A DNA stretch of 64,000 nucleotides from Zingiber officinale (Eukaryota; Streptophyta; Magnoliopsida; Zingiberales; Zingiberaceae): assembly GCF_018446385.1 (NCBI RefSeq), contig NC_055999.1, forward strand, positions 82,413,859 to 82,477,858. The letters run 5' to 3'. Under the pieces are notes generated by a model. It was given only the letters and a program-made list of their open reading frames with translations, had not been told where the DNA came from and made no database searches. The position numbers were made by a program, and so were the translations under genes. Position 1 is the stretch's first letter. Each line of letters starts with the position of its first letter. Below, piece by piece: positions 33,801 to 46,309 of this stretch.

Positions 33801-35454
33801 TGTTGGTGTAATATTCCCCAGGTCAAGGTTGACCGGGTTAACTGAGCTTGAACTGAGTCAAGCTCAAGTCATGATGTTTGAGTTTCGATGTTTGACAATA
33901 CATGTAAACAACACAGAGATTGCAGGTGCAATTGTTCATATGGGAGGATTGTGATTGAGAGTCAAGTAGGTCAAGGTTGACTGGATACTTGATTGGAAAA
34001 TCCTGGTGAGTGAAGCCAGGTAAGAGACCTAGTGAGTGAAGCTAGGCAGTTTGGAAAGTCCTGGTGAGTGAAGCCACGCAGAAGGAAATCCTAGTGAGTG
34101 AAGCCAGGTGAAAGACCTAGTGAGTGAAGCTAGGCAGTTTGGAAAGTCCTGGTGAGTGAAGCCAGGCAGATGGAAAATCCTAGTGAGTGAAGCTAGGTGA
34201 AAGTCCTGGTGAGTCAAGCCAGGCAGATGGGAAGTCCTGGTGAGTGAAGCCAGGCAGATGGAAAGTCTTATTGAGTGAAGCTAGGCAGATGGAAAGTCCT
34301 AGTGAGTGAAGCTAGGCAGTTGGAAGTCCTGGTGAGTGAAGCCAGGCAGTTGGGAAGTCCAAGTAGGTCAAAGGGATTGACTGGATACTTGGCAGGAGGA
34401 AATCCAGATGGATGAAGGTTGATCGGACATCTGGTGTTGGAAAGACCAGGTAGGTCAAAGGGATTGACTGAATACTTGGCACGAGGAGGAAAAGTCCAAG
34501 TGGGTCAAAGGGATTGATCGAACACTTGGTGAGCGAGTCCTAGCAGGTCAAGGGTGACCAGATGCTCGGCACGATGAATCAACAAGTCATGGTTGATTGA
34601 ATGTTGGTTTAGGGGGTTTTGGACTTGGTTTTGGGCAAAAAAAACCAGGAGCCGGATCGATCAACCGATCGATTGGCTCATGCCCAATCGATCGGTTGAT
34701 CGATTAGGTGAGCCCCCGTGAGAGTCTTTTTCCCAATCGATCAACTGATCGATTAGGAAGCTGACGCCGATCGCACAGAAAGCCTCCCAATCGATCGGCC
34801 AATCGATTGGGAGCCTCCAATCGATCGGTTGATCGATTGGGAGGTCTGGTTTTCATGCGATAGGCACTGGATCGATCAGCTGATCGATCCAGGCAATTTC
34901 CAGGAGGACAGAGGCGCTCTGGTCGATTGGGAGCAATCCAATCGATAGGGATCTGACCGTTGGCGCAAGATATAGCTGTTGGCGTGCGATTCCTTTAGCA
35001 GTTCTTCTTCGACTTTCTTCTCCATGAGCTAGCATCTCCACAGCATCTCTCTCAGGTTCAGATCGCCAATTCTTGAAGGATCTTGGAGAGACATCCAAGT
35101 TAAGAGGCGTTTCTAAACAAGAAGAAAAGCTAGGGTTAGGGTTTTCATTGCATATCTTGTAAGATATTTCTTGTATCTGTTTTTCCTTTGCTTTCTTCTT
35201 GTATTGAGAGCTTTTAAGGCTTCTCCGCCTTTGGTAGTTACCATAAAGGAGTGTTTTATTAGTGGAGGGTGCGTGAGTGTGTGGATCTTGGATTAGTCAC
35301 CTCTTGTGAGGTGGATACCAAGTAAATCCTCGAGTTAGCGTTGTTGTATGTGTTTCTTTGTATTTCCGCTGCATATCCATGAAGAAACAAGCAACGCCGA
35401 GCACACGATCGCGAAGAGCTATTCACCCCTCTAGCTACATATTTGGTCCCAACA
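33801..35454 (+). repeat. 3' LTR of gag-only copy 2 (1654 bp)
   Basis: TGTTGGTGTA...GGTCCCAACA. Co-linear with the 5' LTR; the chief difference is loss of about 40 bases in the palindrome cluster near 34920. Followed by the ATTTT duplication. Confidence 0.92.
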
Positions 35455-37241
35455 ATTTTTACCGTGAAGGTGTCCGTAAAATATTAATCACCTTTATAAA
35501 ATTAATGATCTCAATATATTGAGTAAAGTTGATATTTGAGGGCATCTATATGATCAAGAGATTTATATGAACCCATAGAAATTGGTTTTATCTCATTACA
35601 AGCTCTCTAAATAAATCAACCTACATTGGAAAGTTTATTTTTTTAAAAAAAAATTTATAATCTGCAACGAATTTCAAAATTCGTTGCAAATCAACGATGA
35701 ATTTTGAGATTCATCGCAGATTTGATATTTTTTTTCATATATAGATTTAAACTTTCTGAGGCAGGTTGAGATACTTAGAGAGCTCAGAATGAGATGAAAC
35801 TAGTTCCTATGAGTTTCTATAAATCTCCTGATTTTATAAATCTTCTTAACCACTAATTTATACAATTGGTGATTTTTTATCACAAATATGGCTAAAAAAT
35901 TTTAATCACCTTTATAAAATAAATCATCCCAATATATTAGGTAAAATTATTATTTAAGGGCATCTATATGATAAGGGGATTTATAAAAGCCATAGGAACT
36001 GGTTTCATCTCAATCCGAGCTCTTTAAGTACCTCGACTATCTTTAGATATTTCAAAACATGCGTGACTTGTTAAATTACAACTTCTTATAAAAAATTAAA
36101 GTCTAACGTGCATGGAAGTGATTTAGTAATTTAAGAAAAAGTACAGTTGGTCAAATTATTTTTCAAGGGAATTTTTTGATCAGGGGGTTTATAAGAACTC
36201 ATACAAACTTGTTCAATGTCATTCTGAGCCCTCTAGGTACGTCAATCGACTACGGAAAGTTTATTATTTAAAAAAATAAAAATAACAATCTATGATGAAT
36301 TTAAAAATTTGTCGCATATTTAAGATTTTTTTATATATAAATTTTAAACTTTCCGAGGTCAGTTGAGGTACCTAGAGAGCTTAGAATGATATGAAACCAG
36401 TTCCTATGAGTTCCTATAAATCCCTTCATTTTATAAATCTCCTCAAACATGATTTTTACCCAACCAGTGATTTTTTAATGTGAAGGTGTTCAAAAAAAAA
36501 ATTAATTTCCTTCATAAAATCAGTGATCTCAATATATTGGATAAAATTGATATTTGGGGGCATATATATGATCAGGGTAATTATAGGAACCCATAGGAAC
36601 TATTTCATCTCATTACGAGATCTCTAGGCACCTCAATTGATATTGGAAAGTTTATTTTTTTAATTTTTTTTACAATCTACAATGAATTTTGAGATTATTT
36701 GTAAATTTGATATTATATATAAACTTTTCGAGGCCTATTGAGGTACTTGGAGAGCTTGGAATGACAAAAAACCAGTTTCTATGTATTCATATAAATCCCC
36801 TAATTTTATAAATCTCCTCAACCACTAATTTTACCCAACCAATGATTTTTTTACCATGAAGATGTACAAAAAATGTTAATCACATTTATAAAATCAATGA
36901 TCTCAATATAATGAGTAAAATTAATATTTGAGGGCATCTATATAATCAGGGGATTTATAGGAATCTATAGGAACTGGTTTTATATCATTTGGAGCTCTCT
37001 AGGTACCTAAACTGGCATTGGAAAGTTTATTTTTTTTTAAAAAAAAATAATTTACAATATGCAGTGAATTTTGAAATTCATTGCAGAATCTGTGACAAAT
37101 TTCAAAATTTGTTACATATCTATGATGAATTTTGAGATTTATCACAGATTTGATATTTTTTATATATAAATTTAAACTTTTCGAGACTGGTTGAGATACC
37201 TAGAGAGCTCGAAATGAGATAAAATCAGTTTCTATGGGTTC
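35455..37241. repeat. AT-rich inverted-unit array, island 2
   Basis: Largest island. Each unit has a 'gaggtacctagagagctcagaatgagatgaaaccagttcctatgggttcctataaatccc'-type arm and its near reverse complement ('ggatttataggaacccataggaactggtttcatctcattctgag...'), separated by AT-rich spacers, plus a small palindrome of the form 'gacgaattttaaaattcgt'. The anchor 'accca(a)ttggtgat' recurs at about 35873, 36461 and 36834. Units fall into short (about 370-455 bp) and long (about 590-740 bp) classes. No coding sequence. Confidence 0.8.
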
Positions 37242-38069
37242 TGTAACGACCACCCTTCTTACTACTACTACTCTCTAAGGATGACCGTTACTTAACTACT
37301 AACTCTACTTAACCGGTATGATTGTTAATCACATGGAAACCCTACCGAAAAATTTCGGTAGAATCTCCCCTGTACCGGTGACCATATTCAACAATACATG
37401 CAATATATACTCAGCCACAGGCGGCTGGAACACATATCAATCAACCACGCAGTTAAATAAGTATCAAACACACAAATATCTACTTACTAAACTGAACTCA
37501 TCCTACATGCAACCTAAACAGAATAATCTCAAATGACATGAACTTAAAATACAACTCAAATATTTACAATAACTAAAATGCGGAAACTAAAATTAAAACT
37601 TCTTTACTAGTCCCAAGGCTTCCATAGTCCTGGCATCACACATCCTTCGAACACCTCCTTGTCACCTTCCGTTCTATATCTTTTCCTTTCCTGTATCTGC
37701 AGTAAGAGGAAGTGTAATCTATAAGCAAAATTTGCTTAGTAAGCGCTATCTAACTCACAAAAATCTCGATATGCATGTACATGTATCTATAACATGAACT
37801 AACTGAATGCTTACTAAAGACTACTCATGCTCATCTAGTAGTAAAAGAATCAGACAGGTTGAAATGCTAAACATGTAAGCAAGTCTAACATAAACATAAA
37901 CATAGGCATAAACATGAACATGACTTGAACATACTTGCATGCGTACTTATACACCTACTATTGTGGTGATCTAGTTGCACTTAGCAGTACCGTAACATAA
38001 GTTGTTGATCAAACAACTACTCTAGCGCTAGGTTGGTAGGGGTCCGAACTTAGGACCGAAGTTCCCCTC

Positions 38070-38402
38070 TATTCTAGCGCGCTCACCGGGCTTAGGTCCC
38101 CAGATCATACCACCATCCCATAATATATCTTAATTGATTCTGGCGCGCTCACCGGGCTTAGGTCCCCGGGTCATACCACCATCCCAGAACATATCTTAAT
38201 TGATTCTGGCGCGCTCACCGGGCTTGGGTCCCCGGATCATACCACCATCCCAGAACATATCTTGGTTGATTCTGGCGCGCTCACCGGGCTTAGGTCCCCA
38301 GATCATACCACCATCCCAGAACATATCTTGGTTGATTCTGGCGCGCTCACCGGGCTTAGGTCCCCAGATCATACCACTATCCCAGAACATATCTTGATTG
38401 AT
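38070..38402. repeat. Five tandem 66-bp repeats in the solo LTR
   Basis: Unit boundaries marked by 'gattctggcgcgctcaccgg' at 38136, 38202, 38268 and 38334, spacing exactly 66. Because 66 is divisible by three, every frame stays open across units, producing overlapping repetitive ORFs on both strands that should not be called genes. Confidence 0.9.
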
Positions 38403-39989
38403 TCTTCTAATAAAAGAATGCTTCTTACAAGACTGAAATGTTTAAACAAATTCTAAAAATGCTTAAACAAAAATCTGCATACAAAGCTTAACATGAATCT
38501 ACATGCTAAACTTAACTAAAATCTGTATATTAAGCTTATCTGAAATCTGCATACTATACTTATAAAAATCTGCATGCTATACTTATAAAATCTGCATACC
38601 ATACTTATAAAATCTGCATACTATTCTGCAAACAAACTTAACAAGATTCTGCATATAAACTTTAACAAAATCTTTAACATGCTACAATGGAAATCAGAAG
38701 AAAGGAAAGTAAATCACGCATGCTATTCTTAACCTCTTCCAAATCCTAATTCTGTACATAAAGCAACCATCTTTACCAAAATCTTCAACCAAGCTAAGCC
38801 TAAGGAAAAGTTACTGCTGCTATCAAAGGTTAACTCGTAATATACTAAAACATGCACTCAATGGATCTACACATGCTGAATTGTTTCCAACCGAACAAAG
38901 CATAAGAACATGTTACTGTTGCTGTCACAAATTGATACATGATACACTAGAACAAAACTAAGTAGACATGAATCTACACATTCTAAATCATTTCCAACAA
39001 AACAAGCATAAGGAAAAGATGCTTCTATTAAACTAAAAAAAATCAAACTACATGTTTTAAAAGAAAACTAAACTCTTTCTTGTTCCTTGCCCAACAACAG
39101 GAATCCGAAATCTGTAACCCTTCTAATTTACTGATCATGCCCACCAGAATTCATGAACAAAAGGATTTGGATCCACATCTGAATTCCCTTAAGCTAGCTA
39201 CGGCAGCAATGACTAGAGCATGCTTTAATAGATTCTGAACAGCATGCTTTAACAAGAGAAATCTAACTATAATGCTTAAGGTAACACTGTGGTCTTCTAA
39301 TCTGTTCGTGCTCTATACTTCAGCTCACTTCATGGCTCGTTGTTCGCACAACTTCAAAACCGAAAGGCCCAAACATAAACCAATCCGAAAATTGACCAAA
39401 TTTGATGTACGATTCATGAGGATGGTGGGATTTAAATTACATGTCTAACCTATACAATTTCTCCTTCTTTCCTTAGGGTTCATGGCAGCAAGCATCAAAA
39501 CAAAAACTCCTTAAAACATGCTTCGAAATCCAAACAAGAAGCTAACTTGAATCCGAAAATAGAGAAAGCAAGGAAACTCATGCAAAGCTTCGGGAACAAG
39601 GAGAGGATCAAGGATTAAACCTCGGAGCTATCCTACTGCAGGTGAGTAGCAACTTACCATGGCATTCTTGGACTTACAACCGAAGCAAAGGCCCTAGGGT
39701 TTCCGGAGAAGTCGAGCTTTCGGTCTCTTCTTGTGCTCACGGCTCCGCCTCGACGAGGAAACCTGGTACTGATGAAGAACCTCCGGAGAATCCCCTCGTC
39801 GGCCGCCGGAAGCATACCCTAGCTGCTGCTGCATTTTCGCCGAGAAGAGGTCGACGCCGCGTGAGAAAGAGGGGAGGAGAAGTTTAGGGCACGGGAAAAT
39901 AATACCTCCCCTTCTTCTCATAACTTATCTCCCTTTTATAACTTAACTATATTACAGGTTCTTATCTGTTCACGAAATAATAGCGGAAC

Positions 39990-40200
39990 AGTTGGTTCGT
40001 TGGGTTTTGCTCGAAACCGCGGGTCTGGGCTTCGATTCTCAGCCGCACCTGTTTTTCTCCAATTTATTTCTTTGTTATTAATTTCTATTACTTAAATAAA
40101 TCTCTTCCTTTATCTGTTCAAGTAACAACTGCTATCCCAGTTGGTTAGCTGGGTTTTGCTCGGGTCAGGGGTTGCCGGTTCGAGCCTCGGCTTGGACATT
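39990..40200 (+). other. Two tRNA-like (A-box/B-box) segments in the solo LTR
   Basis: 39990-40050 and 40131-40198 share 'gttggtt(c/a)g(t/c)tgggttttgctcg'. The second also carries GGTTCGAGCC, a good pol III B-box match, with AGTTGGTTAGCTGGG resembling an A-box. The two are about 140 bases apart and diverged, like a local duplication. Neither folds into an obvious complete cloverleaf. They lie antisense to the LTR. Confidence 0.35.
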
Positions 40201-40343
40201 TTTTTGTCACAACTTCTTTCTTTTGGTAAAAATTCCATAAAAATACTCTAAAAATTTCTAAAAATCTCTAGAATTTTTATAAAGCATTTCCAGATTTTTA
40301 AAGCACTTTTAGGATTCCTAATGAGGAAAATTGGGTCGTTACA

Positions 40344-40538
40344 TGTTCATATAAATCCCCTAATTTTATAAATCTCCTTAACCATTGATTTTACCCAACT
40401 AATAATTTTTTTACTATGAATGTGGCCAAAAAATGTTAATCACCTTTATAATATTAATAATCTCAATATATTAGGTAAAATTATTATTTAAGGACATCTA
40501 TATGATAAGGGGATTTATACAAACCTATAGGAATTAGT
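40344..40538. repeat. AT-rich inverted-unit array, island 3
   Basis: Continues island 2 across the solo LTR ('tataaatcccctaattttataaatctcct', anchor at about 40396). It ends with TTAGT (40534-40538), the duplication of gag-only copy 3. Confidence 0.8.
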
Positions 40539-42056
40539 TGTTAGGACCAAAAGTAGCTAGAGGGGGGGGTGAATAGCTCGTCGCGTTCGCTTGTTGCTCG
40601 GCGTTGCTTGTTTCTTCAAAGATGTGCAGCGGAAATACAGAAACAAACACAAGCACGCTAACACTAGGATTTTACTTGGTATCCACCTCACAAGAGGTGA
40701 CTAATCCAAGGATCCACACCAACGCACACACCCTCCACTATGAATAACACTCCTTTATGGTAACTACCAAAGGCGGAGAAGCCCTACAACACTCTCAATA
40801 CAAGAAGAAGAAAGGGAAATACAAGTTAAGCAAAAGCTTACAAGATGTGCAGTAAAAACCCTAACCCTAACTTCTTCCTCTTGCAATAGATCCGCCTCTT
40901 GACTTGGAAAGCCTCCAAGAACCTTCAAGAACGGCGATCACGTGCTTGTAGAGAGCCGTGGAGGAGCTGGAATGAATCCGAGAAGAGCTCGTGAAGAAGT
41001 TGCGAAGACCACGCTCGCTTTCGACGCCAACGGTTGGATCCCGATCGATTCGAATGTTCGCAACGAGGCTTTGATCGATCCACGGATCGATCCGAGCGCG
41101 CGTTCAGAAACGCCGATCGATCCACGGATTGATCCGGCGCTTATCGCGAAGACTCGCCCGATCGATCGATCGATCGGGACCTCGATCGATCCACGGATCG
41201 ATCCGAGCTTCTATCCGGAAGAATGCGGATCGATCCACCGATCGATCCACCTGGATCGATCCACGGATCGATCCAATTTTGCCCAAACCAAGTCCCAAAC
41301 CTCCCTAACCAACATCCGGTCAACCTTGACCTGTTGGTACATCATGCCTCGCATCTGGTCACTCCCTTGACCTGCTAGGACTCCCCACCAAGTGTCCGGT
41401 CACTCCCTTTGACCCACTTGGACTTCCACCAGATGTCTGGTCAACCTTGACCCATCTGGACTTCCACCTGATGTCTGGTCAACCTTGACCCATCTGGACT
41501 TCCTTCCTTGCCAAGTATCCAGTCAATCCTTTGACCTACTTGGACTTCGCAACACCAGATGTCCGATCATCCTTGATCCATCTGGATTTTCCCTTGCCTG
41601 GCTTCACTCACCAGGACTTTCACCTAGCTTCACTCACTAGGATTTTCAATCTGCCTAGCTTCACTCACTAGGTCTTTCACCTGGCTTCACTCACCAGGAC
41701 TTTCACCTAGCTTCACTCACTAGGGTTTTCACCTGGCTTCACTCACCAGGATTTTCCATCTGCCTAGCTTCACTCACTAGGACTTTCACCTGGCTTCACT
41801 CACCAGGATTTTCACCTAGCTTCACTCACTAGGACTTTCACCTGGCTTCACTCACCAGGATTTTCACCTAGCTTCACTCACCAGGATTTTCAATCTGCCT
41901 AACATGCCAGTTAGGACTTCCCAGTCAAGTATCCGGTCAACCTTGACCTACTTGACTCTTCTTCGATCAATATCTTATTGTCAAACATCTAAACCCAAAC
42001 CAAGACTCAGCTTGGTTAACCAGGTCAACCTTGACCTGAGGGATGTTGCACCAACA
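40539..42056 (-). repeat. 3' LTR of gag-only copy 3 (1518 bp)
   Basis: TGTTAGGACC at the left and GCACCAACA at the right. Contains GATCGATC palindromes (41041-41280), the GTGAGTGAAG tandem array on the minus strand (41580-41900) and the GAGCTATTCAC-type LTR end near 40560-40580. Confidence 0.92.
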
Positions 42057-44386
42057 ATCTCCCCCTTTTTGATGTTTGACAATACCACAATAACACTTAC
42101 AATTCCACATGTAAGTTAGGCTAATCCTATAGCCTCCTTCTTCATGCCACTAGGTAATGAACCCATAAATTAAGCTTTTCATTCTCCCCCTAAGAGGGCA
42201 AACTCCCTCTAGGTAATGAAAACCTAACTTACTTTCTTTCATTCTCCCCCTATTGGCACACATCAACCTCCTACTAATAAAACACATCAACCCGTCTTTG
42301 GACACACATCAACCTATGCTCCAATTTTGGGCACACTTCAACAACTCCATTTGGTGAAGACTCTCCCCCTGAAGAGTTGCTCATCGTGATCACAATTTCA
42401 CTCATTGTGATCAACGTAATATCGAAGGTCCCATACCCTTCATTATCCTTAACTTCTCCCTCAATGTTGACAAATACCCAACCTTGAGCATTTTCAACCA
42501 CTTGAGTTGCCACTTGAAATGATGAGGATATCCACTCCCCATTTATCCCCATTTCAAGTTTAAATGCTCAACCTGGAGCAAGTTCACAATGTATGATCCA
42601 CCTTCCAAGGTTCATGAAAATAATTTTCATATCTTTAAAGCTAAAGACATGGTGGAAACTTCTGTCATTGCACCAACAATGACTTGGAATCCCTAAACCT
42701 TTAGGAAACCCAGATTTAGAAGTTTTGAGGTTCAAATGTTCAAAATTTGAAACAAACCTCAACCTAAACTTCAACTTAGCCTTCCTTTACCATTCCATCC
42801 TTGTTTTCAACACGAAAACACCCTTTTATGTATACAAATGTATTTTAAGGGTTTGGAATGAGTACCTAGACTAAAAATAGGTTCAAAGTGCTGAAATCAG
42901 GCTTTCCCAACCAAAATCAGCAACTTGGATCGATTGAAGTTGGGTTCCAATCGATTGAACCTTTCCGAATCGATCCACCGATCGATTCAGACTACCTGAT
43001 CGATCGGCTGATCGACTGGATCGATTGCTCTCTTTTCAATCGATCCATGGATCGATTCAGCACTCAATCGATCCATGGATCGATCGGAACTCGATAGTTG
43101 CTGAAATTCCATTTCAGTCAACTGAAACCCTAGAAAATTCTACAAAATCCAAAATTATGAAATTTCGTGTAGACATTGTTTAGGGCATATATTATCAAGA
43201 AAAATAGTTTTCTATGAAAATACATCATATTTTCAAAGATTGACACAAACTTGAAAACTTGCAAAACTTTAGTGTTTTCTTTAAGTTTGTGTCTAACTAT
43301 TCAATGGTGATTACTATCAAAAGATAGCCTTCACCAAGGTTTTCCAAAATCATTTTGAAAACTTTTTCAAACCAATATCCCACCATATTCCTTGGGCTTA
43401 ATGCACATGACTTGTACATTAGCTTTCCCAATGATGGGAAAACACATATCTATGTGTTTTGATGAAACTAAAACTCAAAAGAATGCACTAAATCAGCATC
43501 TTGAGTTTTGTTCATCATCCTAACATCTCACTTGTATCTAATGTGCACTAAAACACATACAAGTCATCTTATAGGTCTTTGTGAGATGTAGATTTTGGTT
43601 TTGCCCTAATCTAGGGATCATGCATATCTATCTAGGCATTTTGGAGATATTAGACACCCACCTAGGATGTCACTTGTTAATAAGTGTTGTTAAATGCCTT
43701 TTGTCCTTAATTACAAGGAATTAAACTTAATGCATGATAATGTTATGACATACATCAAAAAGAAATAATTTTCAAAAGAGAATATCCTATAATTACATGA
43801 TGTATGAATGTCATGACATGGTATTTTTGGATTTTTCATAATAAAACATGAACGCAAAAATAGACATGATGTCATGACATATGATGGGCAAACAATCATG
43901 GCAAGATTTAGCATAAATAAAATATACCTAGATTAACTATCTAAGTATCCTTAAAACCGTAGCTAAACTTACAACTTAAACCTAGATTGCCCTAAAGTGC
44001 TTCAATAAAATGTCAAAGCCTAAATTGGCATTTCTAATTCCCTTGATTAATTTATGCCAGTCGAAATTAAGCATATCCTCAAATGTTGGCATATTTCATT
44101 TTTCCACAAGAGTAGCACTTCAAAGTTAAGGCCCGGATTGCCTTAAATTTCCTAAGAACATACCAAAATCCCAACTTGGTAGCTCTTATGAATTTCCCAA
44201 TATGTGCCTTTTAAGTTTAAAATGAAATTTTCACCACTAGGCACATTTTACTCTTTCAAGGAGTAAATAATAGTTCCATTTCATTTTCAAAGGTTAACAC
44301 AAACCTTGAAAATGCTCCTTGAGTGTCAATTTCCTCAAAGTTGGGTTAACTACCCTTCTAATTGGAGTTGACACTCTCTAACCCAT
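42057..44386 (-). other. 3' non-coding internal region of gag-only copy 3
   Basis: About 2.3 kb between gag and the 3' LTR. No pol domain on either strand. On the minus strand the PPT AAAAAGGGGGAGAT directly precedes the LTR. Further GGGGGAGA motifs occur near 42183, 42242 and 42362. A palindrome cluster lies at 42925-43100. It is co-linear with 31589-33800 of copy 2. Confidence 0.85.
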
Positions 44387-46234
44387 CTATGGGGTAGAGA
44401 AGATGCTCCTAGGAACCCAACACCTATTGGTGCTCCTTGGATGCTCTAGGTACTCACTAGGGATAACTTCCCTAGATACCTTCCTAGTGACCTTGTTGGG
44501 CTTCTTAGAAGCCTTGGTCACATTTTCTAGGTCAACCCTAGGGATAGCCTCCCTTGTGACCTTGTTAGTGACTTTCTTAGACTTCTTAGAAGTCTTAGTC
44601 ACTTTGGTTGCAAAAATACTCTTAGGGATGACTTCCCTAGTATTCTTGACTTGACCACTAAACCTAGGGTTTGTTCCATAACTATATGGAACCCTATGAT
44701 AACTAGGCACATCCTTCTTAGCCTTTGGTTTGTATCCCAAACCTCTATGGCTATTTGATGGCTTTGACTTTCCTACCCCTAGGTTTTGCTCATTTTGCCC
44801 TTTTAGGATATTTTCCATCCTTTTTAGGGTCTTTTCCATTTTATCAAGTCTTGATCTCAAGACTTGATTTTCTATCATTAAATCCTTAGAATTTGGTTTT
44901 TCATTAAGTCCATGAGCATTTTTGTTTCTAGGCTTGTATCTACAATCCTTAGAGTTCTTGCCTAGACTTTTACCTACATTCCTAGCCTTAGGTGTAGTAG
45001 TTTTGGCATGTAGGGCCACATGCTTTTCCTTAAAGCCCTCATGCTTCCTATTCTTATGGTAAATTGCATTAAAATGATAAAAATTAGAACTATCATGCTT
45101 TTTACCATAATTTAAAGGAGTAGGCTCAATAAATGTTACCTTCTTCTTTACCTTGGAGGCTCCCCCTTGACTAATGCCTCCTTGAGCCTTGACCATCTTC
45201 TTCCCCTTGAGGCATTGACTTCGGTAATGCCCCTTTTGATTGCAAGAGAAGCATATAATATGCTCCTTGCTCTTCTTGGTTCTGGGGATGGTCTCCTTGG
45301 GCTTCACCTTGCCCTTTTGTGCCACTTGGCCCTTCTTCTTGGCTAATTTAGGGCACTTGCTCTTGTAGTGCCCATGTTCCCTACATTCAAAGCAAATAAT
45401 ATGATTTTTATTATTAATTGAAATATTTATACCTTTGCTTGTAGGGGTGGCATCTTTTTCTTTGGATCCGGAGGTAGAAGCTTCCTCTTGATCGGACCTT
45501 GATTCTCCTCCATTTGATTTTTCTTGACTTGTGGAGGTATAAGCTTCTTCCTCCTCTTCTTCTCTTGACCCGGATGTAGAAGCTTCTCCTTCTTCTTGAT
45601 CCGGTGTCACCAAGGATTGCTCCCCCTCAATCCTAGAGGTGGAGGCTTCATCATCTTGAATATGAAACAAGGAGTATGCTCCCTCCTTGTTCCCTTCGGT
45701 GCATTCCCTTGAGGATGAAGCTTCTTGGATTTCCTCTTCTTCGGAGGTTGAGCATCTCTCAACCTCGGAGTCCTCCTCTTGGTCTTGCTCCAAAGAGTCA
45801 CCCTCTCTGGATTCTTCTTGCTCTTGTACAGTGGAGGGGATCTCTTCATGAAGCTTGGCCAATTTGCTCCATAGTTCCTTTGCATCTTCAAATTCTCCAA
45901 TTTTGCAAAGGATGGTGCTTGGCAATAAATTGACCAAGAGCTTGGTCACTTTGTCATTGGCCTCGCACCTTTGGACTTGCTCTTGGCTCCACTTGCTCCT
46001 CTTGAGAACTTTGCCCTTTGAATTTCTTGGAGCCTCAAAGCCTTCCATTAGAGCAAACCATTGCTCTATCTCCATCATAAGGAAATTTTCGATTCTTGAT
46101 TTCCAAGAATCGAAACTCGTGGAAGTGTATGGTGGAGCCACCCTTGTGTCAAATCCAAGCCCATCTTGGAATTGCATCTTGAAGTTGAGCTTGATAAAGT
46201 CTTGAACTTGAAGAATTTGCTCCAACTTCTTCAC
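44387..46234 (-). CDS. gag: Retrotransposon Gag with two CCHC zinc knuckles, intact (615 aa)
   Basis: Open for 615 codons. Met20 (codon at 46175-46177) is the likelier start because copies 1 and 2 begin at the equivalent position (then 596 aa). Domains: UBN2/DUF4219-like capsid region about 35-135 (SRIENFLMMEIEQWFALMEG, NLLPSTILCKIGEFEDAKEL); acidic Ser/Glu-rich region 136-270; CCHC knuckles 281-294 (CFECREHGHYKSKC) and 328-341 (CFSCNQKGHYRSQC); a coiled-coil-like stretch around LRSRLDKMEKTLKRMENIL; a Lys-rich tail; and WVPRSIFSTP. The product should form cytoplasmic particles binding element RNA. No protease follows. Confidence 0.92.
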   Translation of the reverse strand: MKKLEQILQVQDFIKLNFKMQFQDGLGFDTRVAPPYTSTSFDSWKSRIENFLMMEIEQWFALMEGFEAPRNSKGKVLKRSKWSQEQVQRCEANDKVTKLLVNLLPSTILCKIGEFEDAKELWSKLAKLHEEIPSTVQEQEESREGDSLEQDQEEDSEVERCSTSEEEEIQEASSSRECTEGNKEGAYSLFHIQDDEASTSRIEGEQSLVTPDQEEGEASTSGSREEEEEEAYTSTSQEKSNGGESRSDQEEASTSGSKEKDATPTSKGINISINNKNHIICFECREHGHYKSKCPKLAKKKGQVAQKGKVKPKETIPRTKKSKEHIICFSCNQKGHYRSQCLKGKKMVKAQGGISQGGASKVKKKVTFIEPTPLNYGKKHDSSNFYHFNAIYHKNRKHEGFKEKHVALHAKTTTPKARNVGKSLGKNSKDCRYKPRNKNAHGLNEKPNSKDLMIENQVLRSRLDKMEKTLKRMENILKGQNEQNLGVGKSKPSNSHRGLGYKPKAKKDVPSYHRVPYSYGTNPRFSGQVKNTREVIPKSIFATKVTKTSKKSKKVTNKVTREAIPRVDLENVTKASKKPNKVTRKVSREVIPSEYLEHPRSTNRCWVPRSIFSTP

Positions 46235-46295
46235 CCTCTAGCTTTTCTTGATATGCTTGACCCTTCCGGCGATGATTCCGGTGAAGAGCGGCCTT

Positions 46296-46307
46296 GCTCT
46301 GATACCA
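46296..46307 (-). other. Primer binding site (Met-tRNA type)
   Basis: Perfect TGGTATCAGAGC on the minus strand, two bases inside the 5' LTR at 46310. Confidence 0.9.
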
Positions 46308-46309
46308 CT

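Larger units (their letters stand above)
28031..35454 (+). mobile_element. Gag-only Sirevirus-like LTR retrotransposon, copy 2 (complete)
   Basis: Complete element with LTRs at 28031-29723 and 33801-35454 and a 5-bp target duplication ATTTT (28026-28030 and 35455-35459). It has a PBS at 29726, a single gag gene, about 2.2 kb of non-coding DNA and a Sirevirus-type PPT. No pol. The gag gene has four nonsense codons but no frameshift. The target was the AT-rich array; joining the flanks restores a normal array unit. Confidence 0.94.
37242..40343 (-). repeat. Solo LTR of a Tekay-like gypsy element (3102 bp)
   Basis: Bounded by TGTAACGACC and GGTCGTTACA and flanked by GGTTC (37237-37241) and TGTTC (40344-40348), a 5-bp duplication with one mismatch inside the array. 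On the minus strand its end region (AACTGCGTGG, CCGCCTGTGGCTGA, GTACAGGGGAGAT, CCGAAATTT) matches the U5 side of the gypsy LTRs at 27140-27290 and 56050-56165. No internal region is attached, so it is a solo LTR left by recombination. The GC-rich ORFs near 39640-39920 are not genes. Confidence 0.88.

Noticed and set aside
38196-38456. Repetitive ORFs of 64-65 codons on both strands
   Set aside because: A 66-bp tandem unit keeps every frame open; no protein evidence.
40131-40198. Candidate functional tRNA gene
   Set aside because: A- and B-box-like motifs are present but I cannot form a full cloverleaf with a 7-bp acceptor stem, so it is listed only as tRNA-like.
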